In this document: piece after piece, positions 16,087 through 16,722 of the stretch
Layout of the letters: the number at the start of each line of letters is the position of its first letter
How positions within the stretch are numbered: the first letter of the stretch is position 1
Assembly (NCBI GenBank): GCA_025463105.1
Contig: JAOAPW010000052.1
Location: 1 to 16,722, forward strand
From: Candidatus Acidiferrum typicum
GTDB lineage: Bacteria; Acidobacteriota; Terriglobia; Acidiferrales; UBA7541
Length of the DNA: 16,722 nt
Reading direction: 5' to 3'
Notes under the pieces: generated by a model
What the model was told of the DNA's origin: nothing
Database searches by the model: none
The model's input: the letters and a program-made list of their open reading frames with translations, nothing else
Program-made: the position numbers and the translations under genes

Positions 16087-16722
16087 TCAAGACTCTTGAT
16101 ATTCTTTCCATTCCCGCTCCACAGCTTTGGCCATGGCTTTGGCTGCATTGCGCAGCCAATCAGGATTCTTCCGGCGCAAATCTTTCAGGATTCTCTTCCC
16201 GTGCGGCTCGCTGCCTGAATGCACGTTCGCAGCTTCCGATCCCATTGCTTTCAGCAATATTTCTTCGTCGCGTTTTTTTGGCAGATCGTCAATATCGATG
16301 GGATTGGAATCCGGACAGAGCCGGCGGATCAACCAGGTTCCGACGATTCGCTGATAGGGATCGCGGGATCGAACGCTGGATCGTATGGCACGCTCGTAAT
16401 GTGACTGCCAATGGATGACCCTTCCCTTCATCCAGACGCTTGCTGACGGGACCACAGCCTTAGCCTCTCGCGCGATGAATCCTCCGCACCACTTGCCAAT
16501 TGCGACGAATCGTAATTGTCCAAGACTGCCAAGGCCAGCCTCTCTGCGGACAACCTTGAACTGCAGTTTGGGATCCGGCAGTGAAATCTTCAGGACATGT
16601 TTCGCGGAGCGCGGAAGGCCACCGTTATGAACTGTCGGTCGAGCATTTAGTTTCTGCCAGAAGCCTTGGGGAGACCGAATTGCGTCGATGCCCAGTTTTT
16701 CCAAATTCGTTTCTTCTTCGGC
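16087..16722 (-). CDS. DUF2252-like protein, C-terminal part (cut by window edge)
   Basis: The frame is open from the right edge to the TGA at 16087, giving 211 residues without a true start; a TTG at 16704 is internal and not a credible start. The stretch 'KVVRREAGLGSLGQLRFVAI' and the following 'GGFIAREAKAVVPSA' match the pattern of DUF2252 proteins, where a Gly-rich 'G.GSLG' loop precedes a conserved 'EAK..PSA' segment. Families of this kind have a kinase-like look in this region, but no activity is established. The C-terminus is basic and helical (KNPDWLRNAAKAMAKAVERE). It is on the same strand as the YihY operon, 205 bases before that start, so a functional link is uncertain. More than half of the usual length lies outside the window. 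Confidence 0.65.
   Translation of the reverse strand, partial: AEEETNLEKLGIDAIRSPQGFWQKLNARPTVHNGGLPRSAKHVLKISLPDPKLQFKVVRREAGLGSLGQLRFVAIGKWCGGFIAREAKAVVPSASVWMKGRVIHWQSHYERAIRSSVRSRDPYQRIVGTWLIRRLCPDSNPIDIDDLPKKRDEEILLKAMGSEAANVHSGSEPHGKRILKDLRRKNPDWLRNAAKAMAKAVEREWKEYQES

Noticed and set aside
16087..16099. Palindrome TCAAGA-C-TCTTGA at the end of the DUF2252-like gene
   Set aside because: It is made of the last codons and stop, has short arms with a 1-base centre and no T-run, so it is neither a terminator nor a convincing operator.

Overview
The window looks like chromosomal DNA of a Gram-negative soil bacterium. Acidobacteriota is the best guess. This is an inference from gene content: a DUF6152-type secreted protein, a very long Omp85 protein beside TamB, a YqjD/YqjE/DUF3618 membrane triad and a large PAS-rich histidine kinase. 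No rRNA, tRNA, CRISPR array, insertion sequence or phage gene was found. Nearly every base is explained by ten genes, one of them cut by the right edge.

Left part (1-3800). A secreted protein of 475 residues (228-1655, +) carries two copies of a domain resembling the beta-barrel of VirB10/TrbI, with no conjugation genes nearby. It converges on a PLP enzyme of the molybdenum-cofactor-sulfurase type (1704-3203, -), which lacks a MOSC domain. Upstream of that lies a small secreted DUF6152-like protein (3385-3798, -).

Middle (3800-7884, +). A 271-base divergent intergenic region holds a perfect palindrome, TACAGTG-AA-CACTGTA, and a good -10 box for the DUF6152-like gene. It precedes a hybrid sensor kinase with an N-terminal receiver, three PAS domains and a NarL-type HisKA_3/HATPase core. 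Next comes a tight three-gene set: a YqjD-like tail-anchored protein, a YqjE-like holin-superfamily protein and a DUF3618-type protein. All three are small membrane proteins, and this arrangement is usually linked to envelope or stationary-phase stress.

Right part (7929-16722, -). Read from right to left there is the C-terminal part of a DUF2252-like protein, then a probable operon of YihY/BrkB inner-membrane protein, BamA/TamA-type Omp85 protein with about seven POTRA domains, and TamB. The YihY stop and the Omp85 start overlap (TAATG). The three products would sit in the inner membrane, the outer membrane and across the periplasm, so together they could form a complete envelope-spanning route for lipid or outer-membrane protein delivery. 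This is the most interesting system in the window.
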